From positions 1 through 53,147 of the forward strand of contig CAJXOH010000010.1 of NCBI GenBank assembly GCA_913057895.1: 53,147 bases of DNA, in the 5' to 3' direction. This document shows positions 46,430 through 53,147 of the stretch, one piece after another. The position numbers and the translations under genes were made by a program. The notes below the pieces were generated by a model, which ran no database searches, was not told the DNA's origin, and saw only the letters and a list, made by a program, of their open reading frames with translations. Each line of letters opens with the position of its first letter. The first letter of the stretch is position 1. The DNA is from an uncultured Bacteroidota bacterium. GTDB taxonomy: Bacteria; Bacteroidota; Rhodothermia; Balneolales; Balneolaceae.

Positions 46430-47128
46430 TTATGGTTTTGATTGATACTTTTCAAACAAATCGGGTCGAACCCTCTTTGTAAGCTCTTCTGCTTGTTCTT
46501 TTTTCCACTGGCGGATTCGTTCATGATCACCAGAACGTAAAACGTCTGGAACTTCGTGCCCTTGAAACGATGCTGGCCGAGTATACACAGGACCTTCAAG
46601 CAATCCCTCTTGAAAGGAATCTGTTAAGGCACTATCAATATCATTCATAGCATTAGGCAGCAAGCGAACAACTGCGTCGACAATACAAAGCGCTGGTAGC
46701 TCACCTCCAGAATAGACAACATCGCCGAATGAATACTCTTTATCGATAAGGTTGTCTCTTACGCGCTGATCTACCCCTTTATAATGACCACATAAAATGA
46801 TTAGATGAGACTCAAGTGAAAGCTTTGTAGCCTCATCTTGATCAAATGGAATTCCCTGTGGGCTAGTATACAACACAAGCGGTGTTGAGCCGCTGCCTTG
46901 TTGGGTAATTGACTCTACAGCATCAAAGATTGGTTGTGGTGTCAGCACCATTCCAGCGCCACCCCCATAGGGAATATCGTCCACCTTTTTGTGCTTGTCA
47001 GCAGAATACTCATGAAGGTCATGGGTTTGCACCTCAACAACACCTCGTTCTTGAGCTCTTCCAACAATGCTGTGTGAAAGTGGACTTTCCAATAGCGCTG
47101 GGACAGCGGAGAGAATGTCAATCTTCAT
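46430..47128 (-). CDS. trmD: tRNA (guanine-37-N1)-methyltransferase
   Basis: 232 residues. The SPOUT knot residues are in LVLYTSPQGIPFDQ, LIILCGHYKGVDQRV and EYSFGDVVYSGGELPALCIVDAV. The C-terminal domain carries GPVYTRPASFQGHEVPDVLRSGDH. It methylates G37 of tRNAs (EC 2.1.1.228), preventing frameshifts. Start ATG 47128 lies inside the 3' end of rimM (11-base overlap) behind TGGAGGA, so coupling is likely. Confidence 0.97.
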   Translation of the reverse strand: MKIDILSAVPALLESPLSHSIVGRAQERGVVEVQTHDLHEYSADKHKKVDDIPYGGGAGMVLTPQPIFDAVESITQQGSGSTPLVLYTSPQGIPFDQDEATKLSLESHLIILCGHYKGVDQRVRDNLIDKEYSFGDVVYSGGELPALCIVDAVVRLLPNAMNDIDSALTDSFQEGLLEGPVYTRPASFQGHEVPDVLRSGDHERIRQWKKEQAEELTKRVRPDLFEKYQSKP

Positions 47129-47693
47129 GAGAATCCTCCAAAAACATCTCCAGGTTAATACCCTGAAGGGTTTGACTGGAATCTATTTGAAAAAACTCCT
47201 CAATCAGTGGCACGGTCACTTCTTGACCCGAAACATGCTCAATTAAAACAATGGTATGAGCAGGGGTTTCATCTTGGCTCAGAACCCTTCCAAAAAGCCC
47301 TCTTTCGTCGTAAACGTCAAAGCCAACGAAAGACTCGTTTTCTTCAGAGCTCTCTAATAATGTGACCCACTCTTCTGTTGTCGCTACCCATAGAGATTGA
47401 TCTCGGAGTAAATCCGCATCTTCTCTACGTTGAATCCGATCCAGTTTGAGAAAGAACATTGCTCCTCTGGAGGCCGAGGCACCCTTTTGGAGCGTTAGCT
47501 TTTCAATCCGGTGTGGAATAAACTCCCCACGACCTGATCGAAGAAACCCAGTTAAACCAGCTGTTAGCAACTTTTCAACACCTGGTTTAGGGAAAAACCT
47601 ACATTCACCATGCAATGAATGACTTTTCCCAAAACGGCCCACTTCAAGGTAGGGGGATGATTCTCCGCCCGTCTTTCGTGGGTCAGCTATCAT
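47118..47693 (-). CDS. rimM: ribosome maturation factor RimM
   Basis: 191 residues. The N-terminal RimM barrel begins VGRFGKSHSLHGECRFFP, and the C-terminal PRC-like domain has VGFDVYDERGLFGRVLSQDETPAHTIVLI and TVPLIEEFFQIDSSQTLQGI. It helps assemble the 30S head around S19. Its start overlaps the rpsP stop by 4 bases and its end overlaps trmD. Confidence 0.93.
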   Translation of the reverse strand: MIADPRKTGGESSPYLEVGRFGKSHSLHGECRFFPKPGVEKLLTAGLTGFLRSGRGEFIPHRIEKLTLQKGASASRGAMFFLKLDRIQRREDADLLRDQSLWVATTEEWVTLLESSEENESFVGFDVYDERGLFGRVLSQDETPAHTIVLIEHVSGQEVTVPLIEEFFQIDSSQTLQGINLEMFLEDSHED

Positions 47694-48586
47694 GCGTCAG
47701 GGGCGTCTTTTTTTGACTCCTCTTCTGCCGGTGCATCTTCCGCTTTTGGTTCATCTGAAGGAGCGTCAGCTTCAGCGCTAGCCTCTTCTTCAGCCGCTTC
47801 AGCTTTTGCATCTTCCGCCTTTGCGTCATCAGCAGTAGCTTCTGTTTGTGCATCCTCAGCTGGTGCATCAGCACCGGTATCCGCACTAGCATCTGCTGCT
47901 GGAGCTTCTTCCTTAGGAGCTTCAGTGCCCTCTTCAGCTACAGCCTCAGTTTCTGTGGCGCTTTCAGCAGCTTCTTCCTTAGGAGCTTCAGCACTTGCTG
48001 TCTCTTCCGATGTCTCACCCGAAGCCGCTTCAGCTGTTGCTTCTGCAGGCGCACCCTCAACAGGTGTCTCGGCTTGTGCCCCCTCAGCAGGAGCGTCAGT
48101 ACCAGCCTCTGCACTAGCATCTGCTGCTGGAGCCTCCTCCTTAGGAGCTTCAGCGGCTTCTTTCGCCTCTTTCGCCTTCTTCACTAGCTTGTCCTTGAAT
48201 GCTTTTTCTTCGTCCTCAAGAATTTTTGCAAGCTGTTCTTTACGGGTCATGACCTGGGCCATTCGCTCATCGCGCCCTTGCTTCCATTCCGCCAAAGCTG
48301 CCTCAATCTCTTCGTCGGATTTACCCCAACGTTGAAGGTGCATTTTCATAAGGATTCCTTCTCCTTTGAGAAGATTTCTGACTTTGTCCGTGGGCTGGGC
48401 ACCAACATTGAGCCAATGCATTGCGCGAGACTCATCGATGATGACGTGTTTATTTTCACTGACGTTATCATAACGGCCGATTTTTTCAATGATGCGACCA
48501 TCGCGAGGCGAACGACTGTCCGCAACGACGATATGATAGTATGGGCGTTTTTTCCGCCCTTTTCGTTGTAATCGAAGCTTAATCAA
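47690..48586 (-). CDS. rpsP: 30S ribosomal protein S16 (bS16) with long acidic C-terminal extension
   Basis: 298 residues, while typical bS16 is 80-180. Residues 1-80 are a normal core (KLRLQRKGRKKRPYYHIVVADSRSPRDGRIIEKIGRYD). A charged helix follows to about 135, then about 160 residues of Ala, Glu, Asp, Pro and Ser with almost no hydrophobics. A 76-residue period repeats EAPKEEAPAADAS in the tail. The start codon is TTG (48584-48586) behind AAAGGAG. It is the first gene of the rimM-trmD-rplS-adk run. Confidence 0.95.
   Translation of the reverse strand: MIKLRLQRKGRKKRPYYHIVVADSRSPRDGRIIEKIGRYDNVSENKHVIIDESRAMHWLNVGAQPTDKVRNLLKGEGILMKMHLQRWGKSDEEIEAALAEWKQGRDERMAQVMTRKEQLAKILEDEEKAFKDKLVKKAKEAKEAAEAPKEEAPAADASAEAGTDAPAEGAQAETPVEGAPAEATAEAASGETSEETASAEAPKEEAAESATETEAVAEEGTEAPKEEAPAADASADTGADAPAEDAQTEATADDAKAEDAKAEAAEEEASAEADAPSDEPKAEDAPAEEESKKDAPDA
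47855..48153. repeat. direct repeat inside the rpsP tail, 228-base period
   Basis: Bases 47883-47925 and 48111-48153 (43 bases each) differ at only two positions, both silent third-position changes. The match extends with lower identity to about 47855 and 48083. A third shorter copy of the TCCTTAGGAGCTTCAG core starts near 47970. The 228-base period equals 76 codons, so the copies stay in frame. Confidence 0.85.
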
Positions 48587-48626
48587 AAGGTGACTCCTTT
48601 ACGTTTATTTATGGTTAAGTGGTTGT

Positions 48627-49994
48627 TTACTGAAACATATTTGGAAGTCCTTGTTTTCCCATGCCAGGTAGCCCTGGCATGCCTGGAAGGCCTCTACCCA
48701 TGCCCCCTAGCTTATTCATGGACTTCATCATTTTCTTCATCTGCTCAAATTGCTTTACTAGATCGTTTACATCTTTCACGCTGTTGCCGGAGCCAGCAGC
48801 GATGCGTTTGCGCCGACCAGCATTTAACAAGTCGGGGTTAGCTCGCTCAGCAAAGGTCATGGACTGAATAATAGATTCTGTCTTTTTAAAGGCAGAATCG
48901 TCGATTTCTTGTCCAGCAAGGGCCTTTCCCGCGCCAGGGATCATCCCAACTAATTCATTGAGGTTGCCCATCTTTTTAATCTTTTGAATCTGCTCCAAGA
49001 AGTCGTTCAGATCAAAACTATCCGATTTGATTTTCTTGGAAAGTGCGCGGGCTTGCTTCTCGTCATACTGTTGTTGTGCCCTTTCAACAAACGACACCAC
49101 GTCTCCCATGCCCAGAATCCGCTTGGCAAGCCTGTCCGGAAAGAAAGGTGTGAGTGCATCAAGTTTTTCACCATCACTAAGGAAGAGAATGGGTTTATTT
49201 ACTACCGTACGAATCGATAAGGCAGCACCCCCTCGAGTATCACCATCCATTTTCGTCATGACAACTCCGTCAAAGTCTAGGGTGTCATGGAACTGCTTTG
49301 CAGTGTTGACTGCGTCTTGACCGGTCATGGAGTCAACAACAAAAAGCGTTTGTGATGCATTAACCTGGCGATGGATATCGGAAACCTCTTCCATTAAGAC
49401 TTCATCCACATGCATGCGCCCTGCAGTATCTATAATCACCGTGTCATACCCCAAGGACTTCGCAACCTCCACCCCCTCTTTGGCGGCTCTACGGGCGTCC
49501 TGCACATCGACTGAATGGACAGGGACATCAATTTGACTTGCGAGCGTTTTAAGCTGATCCACAGCTGCAGGCCTATAAACATCCGCAGCAACCAAGAGTG
49601 GCTTTCTCCCTTTATCCTTCTTGAGGTGTCTGGCTAGTTTTCCTGAAAAGGTCGTTTTACCAGAGCCTTGAAGACCAGCAACAAGAATCACTACAGGTGA
49701 TTTGCCAGAGAGATCTAACTCTTTATGCTCTTCACCAAGAGTAAAGACGAGTTCATCGAAGACAATTTTTGTAAACTGTTGTCCTGGGTTTACACTCGTG
49801 AGGACATCTTGACCAAGCGCTTTTTCTTGAACGTTTTGTGTAAAGGACTTGGCGACGTCAAAATTGACATCGGCATCGAGTAGAGCTCGACGAATTTCGC
49901 GGACCGTTTCTGCAACGTTTAACTCGTTGATTCGGCCTTCGCCTTTCAGCGACTGGAGGGCCCGGTCTAATTTGGAGGAAAGATCTTCAAACAT
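48627..49994 (-). CDS. ffh: signal recognition particle protein Ffh (SRP54)
   Basis: 455 residues. N domain, then the GTPase with G1 GLQGSGKTT (107-115), G3 DTAGR, and the TKMDGD motif; the M domain follows with its methionine-rich part and a Gly-Met-Pro-Leu-rich tail (GLPGMPGLPGMGK). With 4.5S RNA it targets membrane proteins to FtsY. 4.5S RNA was not found in the window. It lies 40 bases before rpsP on the same strand and may share its transcript. Confidence 0.97.
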   Translation of the reverse strand: MFEDLSSKLDRALQSLKGEGRINELNVAETVREIRRALLDADVNFDVAKSFTQNVQEKALGQDVLTSVNPGQQFTKIVFDELVFTLGEEHKELDLSGKSPVVILVAGLQGSGKTTFSGKLARHLKKDKGRKPLLVAADVYRPAAVDQLKTLASQIDVPVHSVDVQDARRAAKEGVEVAKSLGYDTVIIDTAGRMHVDEVLMEEVSDIHRQVNASQTLFVVDSMTGQDAVNTAKQFHDTLDFDGVVMTKMDGDTRGGAALSIRTVVNKPILFLSDGEKLDALTPFFPDRLAKRILGMGDVVSFVERAQQQYDEKQARALSKKIKSDSFDLNDFLEQIQKIKKMGNLNELVGMIPGAGKALAGQEIDDSAFKKTESIIQSMTFAERANPDLLNAGRRKRIAAGSGNSVKDVNDLVKQFEQMKKMMKSMNKLGGMGRGLPGMPGLPGMGKQGLPNMFQ

Positions 49995-50186
49995 AATGTA
50001 TCACGCACGAATGCGTCCCTTGGATAATGCGCTTATGGCAATGACGTTTTTGTCAAAGCTCACTCGCAAAAAGCAAAGTCTTAAAAGGTAAGGCAGTTTG
50101 TGTGGATAAAAAAATCATTTATCGTTACCACCTTAGTGCAGGGTGCGGTATTTTGGAGTGACTGCACACTATAAAAAAGAGGAACC

Positions 50187-51041
50187 ATGGCGGAGGGAAT
50201 GTTAAAAGGAAAAAAAGGAATCATTTTCGGGGCGCTGGATGAGCGGTCTATCGCCTGGAGGGTTGCCCTAGCAGCTCATCGCGAAGGTGCTCAATGTGTT
50301 CTTACCAACGCACCCATTGCTCTACGATTGGGGACACTAAATGCATTATCAGAAGAGATTAATGCCCCCATTATTCCATGTGATGTCACCGACCAGGAGG
50401 CAATCGCGGACCTTTTTGCAAAAACCAAGGATCACTTTGGCACCATTGACTTCATATTGCACGCAGTTGGGATGTCGCCAAATGTCAGAAAAGGGAAAGC
50501 ATATACCGATTTAAACTATACCTGGGTGCACCAAACGCTTGATATTTCGGCTTTGTCGCTACACCGCGTACTTCAACAGGCGACACAAGATGAGATGCTG
50601 AATAACGGGGCAAGCGTTGTGGCACTAAGTTATATTGGCGCACAACGAATATTCTCCAAGTATTCTGATATGAACGATGCCAAAGCTCTCCTTGAAAGTA
50701 TTGCAAGAAACTTTGGAAGTCGCCTAGGAAGCAAGGGTATTCGTGTGAACACAGTTTCTCAAGGCCCTACCAAAACTTCAGCAGGGACAGGAATCAAAGG
50801 GTTTGATGGTATGTTTACATTTGCAGAGAAGATGGCACCACTGGGCAACCCCTCTGCAGATGACTGCGCAGACTACTGCATGACGCTATTCTCTGACTAC
50901 ACTAGGATGGTTACCATGCAAAACCTCTATCATGATGGTGGGTTTGCGACGTCGGGTATTTCTGAGGAGCTTGTAGAAGCACTCGAAAAGGCCTTTGCAG
51001 AGGAGTCAGGGGAAGCCGCGAATTCAGGAGAAGGCGGATGA
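50187..51041 (+). CDS. fabI: enoyl-[acyl-carrier-protein] reductase (NADH)
   Basis: 284 residues of the FabI type of short-chain dehydrogenase. Cofactor site GALDERSIAW near the N-terminus, LHAVGMSP in the middle, LSYIGAQR, and the catalytic Tyr and Lys in KYSDMNDAK (Y-x6-K), then NTVSQGPTKTSAGTGI. It does the last reduction of fatty-acid elongation (EC 1.3.1.9). The ATG follows AGAGGAACC, a fair Shine-Dalgarno. Its stop overlaps ruvC by 4 bases (ATGA). Confidence 0.96.
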   Translation: MAEGMLKGKKGIIFGALDERSIAWRVALAAHREGAQCVLTNAPIALRLGTLNALSEEINAPIIPCDVTDQEAIADLFAKTKDHFGTIDFILHAVGMSPNVRKGKAYTDLNYTWVHQTLDISALSLHRVLQQATQDEMLNNGASVVALSYIGAQRIFSKYSDMNDAKALLESIARNFGSRLGSKGIRVNTVSQGPTKTSAGTGIKGFDGMFTFAEKMAPLGNPSADDCADYCMTLFSDYTRMVTMQNLYHDGGFATSGISEELVEALEKAFAEESGEAANSGEGG

Positions 51042-51607
51042 TCGTTCTCGGCATCGATCCAGGGTCAAGGCGCGCAGGAATTGCGGTCATTGAGCAAACG
51101 TCACCAAACGCACCGATGACTCTTCTTATGGCCGAAACGCTTCGATTAGAATCGTTAGACCAGCACACGGACCGGTTGCTTTTGATTCATGATTCTGTAG
51201 AAGAGGCTATCCGCCTGCACAAGCCTTCGCTCATGACCATTGAAACACCAGTTTATGGGTTAGATCCATTGGCAATGCTCAAATTAGGACGTGCTCAAGC
51301 AAGCGCTATTCTTGCGGCCACCCGGCACGAGCTCGAAGTGAGGGAGATATATCCTAAAGCCGTAAAGAAAGCTATAACGGGAAATGGAAATGCCTCGAAG
51401 GAGCAAGTTGCCGGGATGGTTCAAACCTACCTCCCAGGGCAAGAATTACCATCTTCTAAGGACGCAACAGACGCAATTGCGATTGCACTTTGTGGGGTGT
51501 TCCATGGCGATCAGATGGCTCAAGGGGCCGCAAGCCAATCGACTCGCACCAAAGGAAATTGGTCTCAATTTGTAAAGGATAATCCTAGCCGCGTGAGGGC
51601 CACATGA
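51038..51607 (+). CDS. ruvC: Holliday junction resolvase RuvC
   Basis: 189 residues. The acidic active site is seen as GIDPGSRRAG (Asp 7), the Glu in MTIETPVYG, and the DATDAIAIALC pair of Asp residues. It cuts Holliday junctions after branch migration by RuvAB. Both ends overlap neighbours by 4 bases, so fabI-ruvC-ruvA is one transcript. Confidence 0.96.
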   Translation: MIVLGIDPGSRRAGIAVIEQTSPNAPMTLLMAETLRLESLDQHTDRLLLIHDSVEEAIRLHKPSLMTIETPVYGLDPLAMLKLGRAQASAILAATRHELEVREIYPKAVKKAITGNGNASKEQVAGMVQTYLPGQELPSSKDATDAIAIALCGVFHGDQMAQGAASQSTRTKGNWSQFVKDNPSRVRAT

Positions 51608-52197
51608 TCGTATCGTTGACCGGACGAATCCTTGAACTGGTAGAAGGTCAGGTGGTTTTGGATGTTGGAGGGGTTGGGTATGGAGTAGAGGCTTCTAAGA
51701 CAACCCTAGATCAGCTACCTGCGGTTGGATCTGACCTTTCTCTGAAGATATATCATCATATAACGGATAGCGATCAACGTCTTTTTGGTTTTATCGAGCC
51801 ACTGGAAAAACGACTGTTTGAAAAGTTGATTACAGTAAAGGGTATTGGCCCAAAAGGTGCCCTAACGATTTTATCTGGACACCCCTATCCTGATTTACTT
51901 GAGATTATTGTGTCTGGACAAACCGCTCGATTATCGTCCGTACCTGGCATTGGAGCCAAAACCGCAGAGAGGATTGTTCTAGAACTGCGCGACAAATTGG
52001 GACAGGTAGACCCTACACACTCTGTGGGGTCAACAATGGCTGGCTCGCCCAACGATGAGGTTCTGTCAGCGCTGGAAGCCCTTGGGTATCCAAAGAAGAA
52101 AGTTCTTAGTGCACTTCAGGAGCTTGCGAGATCGGCAACACCCCCTTCAGAAACATCTAGTTGGGTCAAGGAAGCGCTGATCATTTTGAATCGATAA
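51604..52197 (+). CDS. ruvA: Holliday junction DNA-binding protein RuvA
   Basis: 197 residues. N-terminal OB fold (MIVSLTGRILELVEGQVVLDVGGVGYGVE), two helix-hairpin-helix motifs (LITVKGIGPKGALTIL and LSSVPGIGAKTAERIVLEL) and a small C-terminal domain that contacts RuvB. ruvB lies elsewhere (38.6 kb). Confidence 0.96.
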   Translation: MIVSLTGRILELVEGQVVLDVGGVGYGVEASKTTLDQLPAVGSDLSLKIYHHITDSDQRLFGFIEPLEKRLFEKLITVKGIGPKGALTILSGHPYPDLLEIIVSGQTARLSSVPGIGAKTAERIVLELRDKLGQVDPTHSVGSTMAGSPNDEVLSALEALGYPKKKVLSALQELARSATPPSETSSWVKEALIILNR

Positions 52198-52322
52198 GTT
52201 TTGTAAATTCATGAACATCTTTTGGTTAAACGGGTTCGTGTCAAATCAAAGACAGAGTCTAGAATATCAATTCATGAGAGAGGATTGACAAAACCAAATC
52301 ACTTAAAAAATCAAAGAGAGAC

Positions 52323-53000
52323 GTGGCAAAAAAGAGCATTTTAGTTGTAGACGACGAGCATGATCTACTAGACCTTTTGGAATACAACCTCAAAAAAGAG
52401 GGGTTTAAAGTTTATTTGGCAGATAACGGAGAAAAGGGGATAGCCCTTGCCCAAAAACACCAACCTGACCTTGTACTCCTGGATGTGATGATGCCAAAAA
52501 TGAGCGGGTTTGAGGTTTGCGAGGCTTTACGCCAGGATGCGGAGATTAAGCGCTTGCCCATCATATTTTTGACTGCCAAAGATGACGAGGCGTCAGAGGT
52601 GGAGGGGTTAACAATAGGTGCCGATGACTACATAACGAAGCCGATCAGCACGGTCAAGCTAGTGACTCGAATCAAGGCGCTCTTGCGCCGATATGAGGAT
52701 ACTGAGCAAGCGGAAGATCAACTCAAAGCCCATGATTTAGTTATTGATCGAGATCGATATGTCGTAGTTAGGGGCGCTGAAGAGTTCCAGCTTCCGCGTA
52801 AGGAGTTTGAACTACTTTATTTTTTAATGAGTCGACAAGGAAAAGTTTTGGACCGCCAAACATTGTTAAACAAGGTTTGGGGTGATAATATTTACGTTGT
52901 GGATCGTACGGTTGACGTGCATATCCGCAAAATCCGAGAAAAACTCGGTGAAGGATACATAGAGACGATCAAAGGGGTGGGTTACCGCTTTCGTGAATGA
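52323..53000 (+). CDS. OmpR/PhoB-family response regulator
   Basis: 225 residues with a GTG start (52323) behind AAAGAGAG. Receiver domain: acidic pair D10/D11, phospho-acceptor D54 in LVLLDVMMPKMSGFEV, T84 and K106. The C-terminal winged helix is of the OmpR/PhoB type (LPRKEFELLYFLMSR, then WG and VDVHIRKIREKLG). The signal and targets are unknown; a PhoB- or PhoP-like role is possible. It overlaps the next gene by 4 bases. Confidence 0.95.
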   Translation: MAKKSILVVDDEHDLLDLLEYNLKKEGFKVYLADNGEKGIALAQKHQPDLVLLDVMMPKMSGFEVCEALRQDAEIKRLPIIFLTAKDDEASEVEGLTIGADDYITKPISTVKLVTRIKALLRRYEDTEQAEDQLKAHDLVIDRDRYVVVRGAEEFQLPRKEFELLYFLMSRQGKVLDRQTLLNKVWGDNIYVVDRTVDVHIRKIREKLGEGYIETIKGVGYRFRE

Positions 53001-53147
53001 GCTTTCAATCGTTACGGCGAGCATTTTCTAGAGCAGCGTTTAGATTAGCGTTACCACTTTCAATGATTATGGTGGGTGTGTCTGCTACATTAATGGTGTG
53101 GCTTTCAGACCTGTCTTGGATATGGATTATTTCAGTTTCAGTGGGTT
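52997..53147 (+). CDS. 5' fragment of likely sensor histidine kinase
   Basis: An open frame from ATG 52997 runs to the window edge (50 codons). It starts with basic residues, then two hydrophobic segments (about residues 17-36 and 39-50), as at the membrane-bound N-terminus of a sensor kinase. The ATGA overlap with a PhoB-type regulator supports that reading; the kinase domain itself lies outside the window. Confidence 0.7.
   Translation, partial: MSFQSLRRAFSRAAFRLALPLSMIMVGVSATLMVWLSDLSWIWIISVSVG

Noticed and set aside
47925-48335. 136-codon open frame antisense to rpsP
   Set aside because: It is an artefact of the repetitive GC-biased rpsP tail: a Ser/Ala-rich translation with no domain.
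50101-50109. Lone perfect DnaA box upstream of fabI
   Set aside because: A single 9-mer with no neighbours can arise by chance; not counted as part of the origin.

Overview
This 53 kb window looks like ordinary chromosome from a Gram-negative bacterium of the Bacteroidota/Rhodothermota/Balneolota (FCB) side of the tree. The evidence is an LptB LPS-export ATPase, a LolC/E-type permease, PorV/PorQ-like and other outer-membrane barrel proteins, a DUF4270-type lipoprotein next to a short GT5 'glycogen synthase' protein (a neighbourhood known from Bacteroidota), and a bS16 with a long acidic tail. Some genes have good Shine-Dalgarno sequences (trmD, rplS, rpsP, fabI) and most do not. No rRNA, tRNA, CRISPR array, insertion sequence or prophage was seen. 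Genes are packed tightly, with many 4-base ATGA stop/start overlaps.

Layout. 1-2.7 kb: end of a TonB-like protein, then a Crp/Fnr regulator divergent from two related exported proteins of unknown function, with two palindromic operators between them and a strong terminator after them. 2.7-8.7 kb (minus): sugar nucleotidyltransferase, CCA-adding enzyme, ispE and glgP. 8.8-11.9 kb: a membrane-anchored MurF-like ligase converging on a LolC/E-like permease. 11.9-15.7 kb: glgB and malQ, which with glgP form a glycogen toolkit. 15.8-22.8 kb: comA (phosphosulfolactate synthase), GT5-like protein, DUF4270 lipoprotein, outer-membrane protein, TPR protein and rho. 22.8-27.4 kb (minus): PorV-like, miaA, purS, clpS, purQ, lptB, rhodanese. 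27.5-29.5 kb: dnaN and a SAM hydrolase. 29.5-38.5 kb: argS, radC, peroxiredoxin, topA, an unknown gene, a small sigma factor and ppk1. 38.6-44.6 kb: ruvB, metK, an M14 peptidase and purM. 44.6-45.0 kb: an AT-rich gap full of DnaA boxes, a strong candidate for the chromosomal replication origin. 45-50 kb: dtd, then a translation operon rpsP-rimM-trmD-rplS-adk, and ffh. 50.2-53.1 kb: fabI-ruvC-ruvA and a PhoB-type regulator with the start of its likely sensor kinase.

Functions group into glycogen turnover (glgP, glgB, malQ), envelope building (murF-like, lolE-like, lptB, fabI, ispE), genome maintenance (dnaN, topA, ruvA/B/C, radC, candidate oriC), translation and tRNA quality (cca, miaA, argS, dtd, trmD, rimM, rpsP, rplS, ffh) and purine synthesis (purS, purQ, purM). 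The observations most worth a second look are the DnaA-box cluster at 44.6-45.0 kb, the bS16 acidic tail built from a duplicated segment, the membrane-fused MurF-like ligase, and the operator-flanked pair of exported proteins at 1.1-2.7 kb. I did not find a clearly new multi-gene system. All family calls are from reading the translated sequences; no database search was run.
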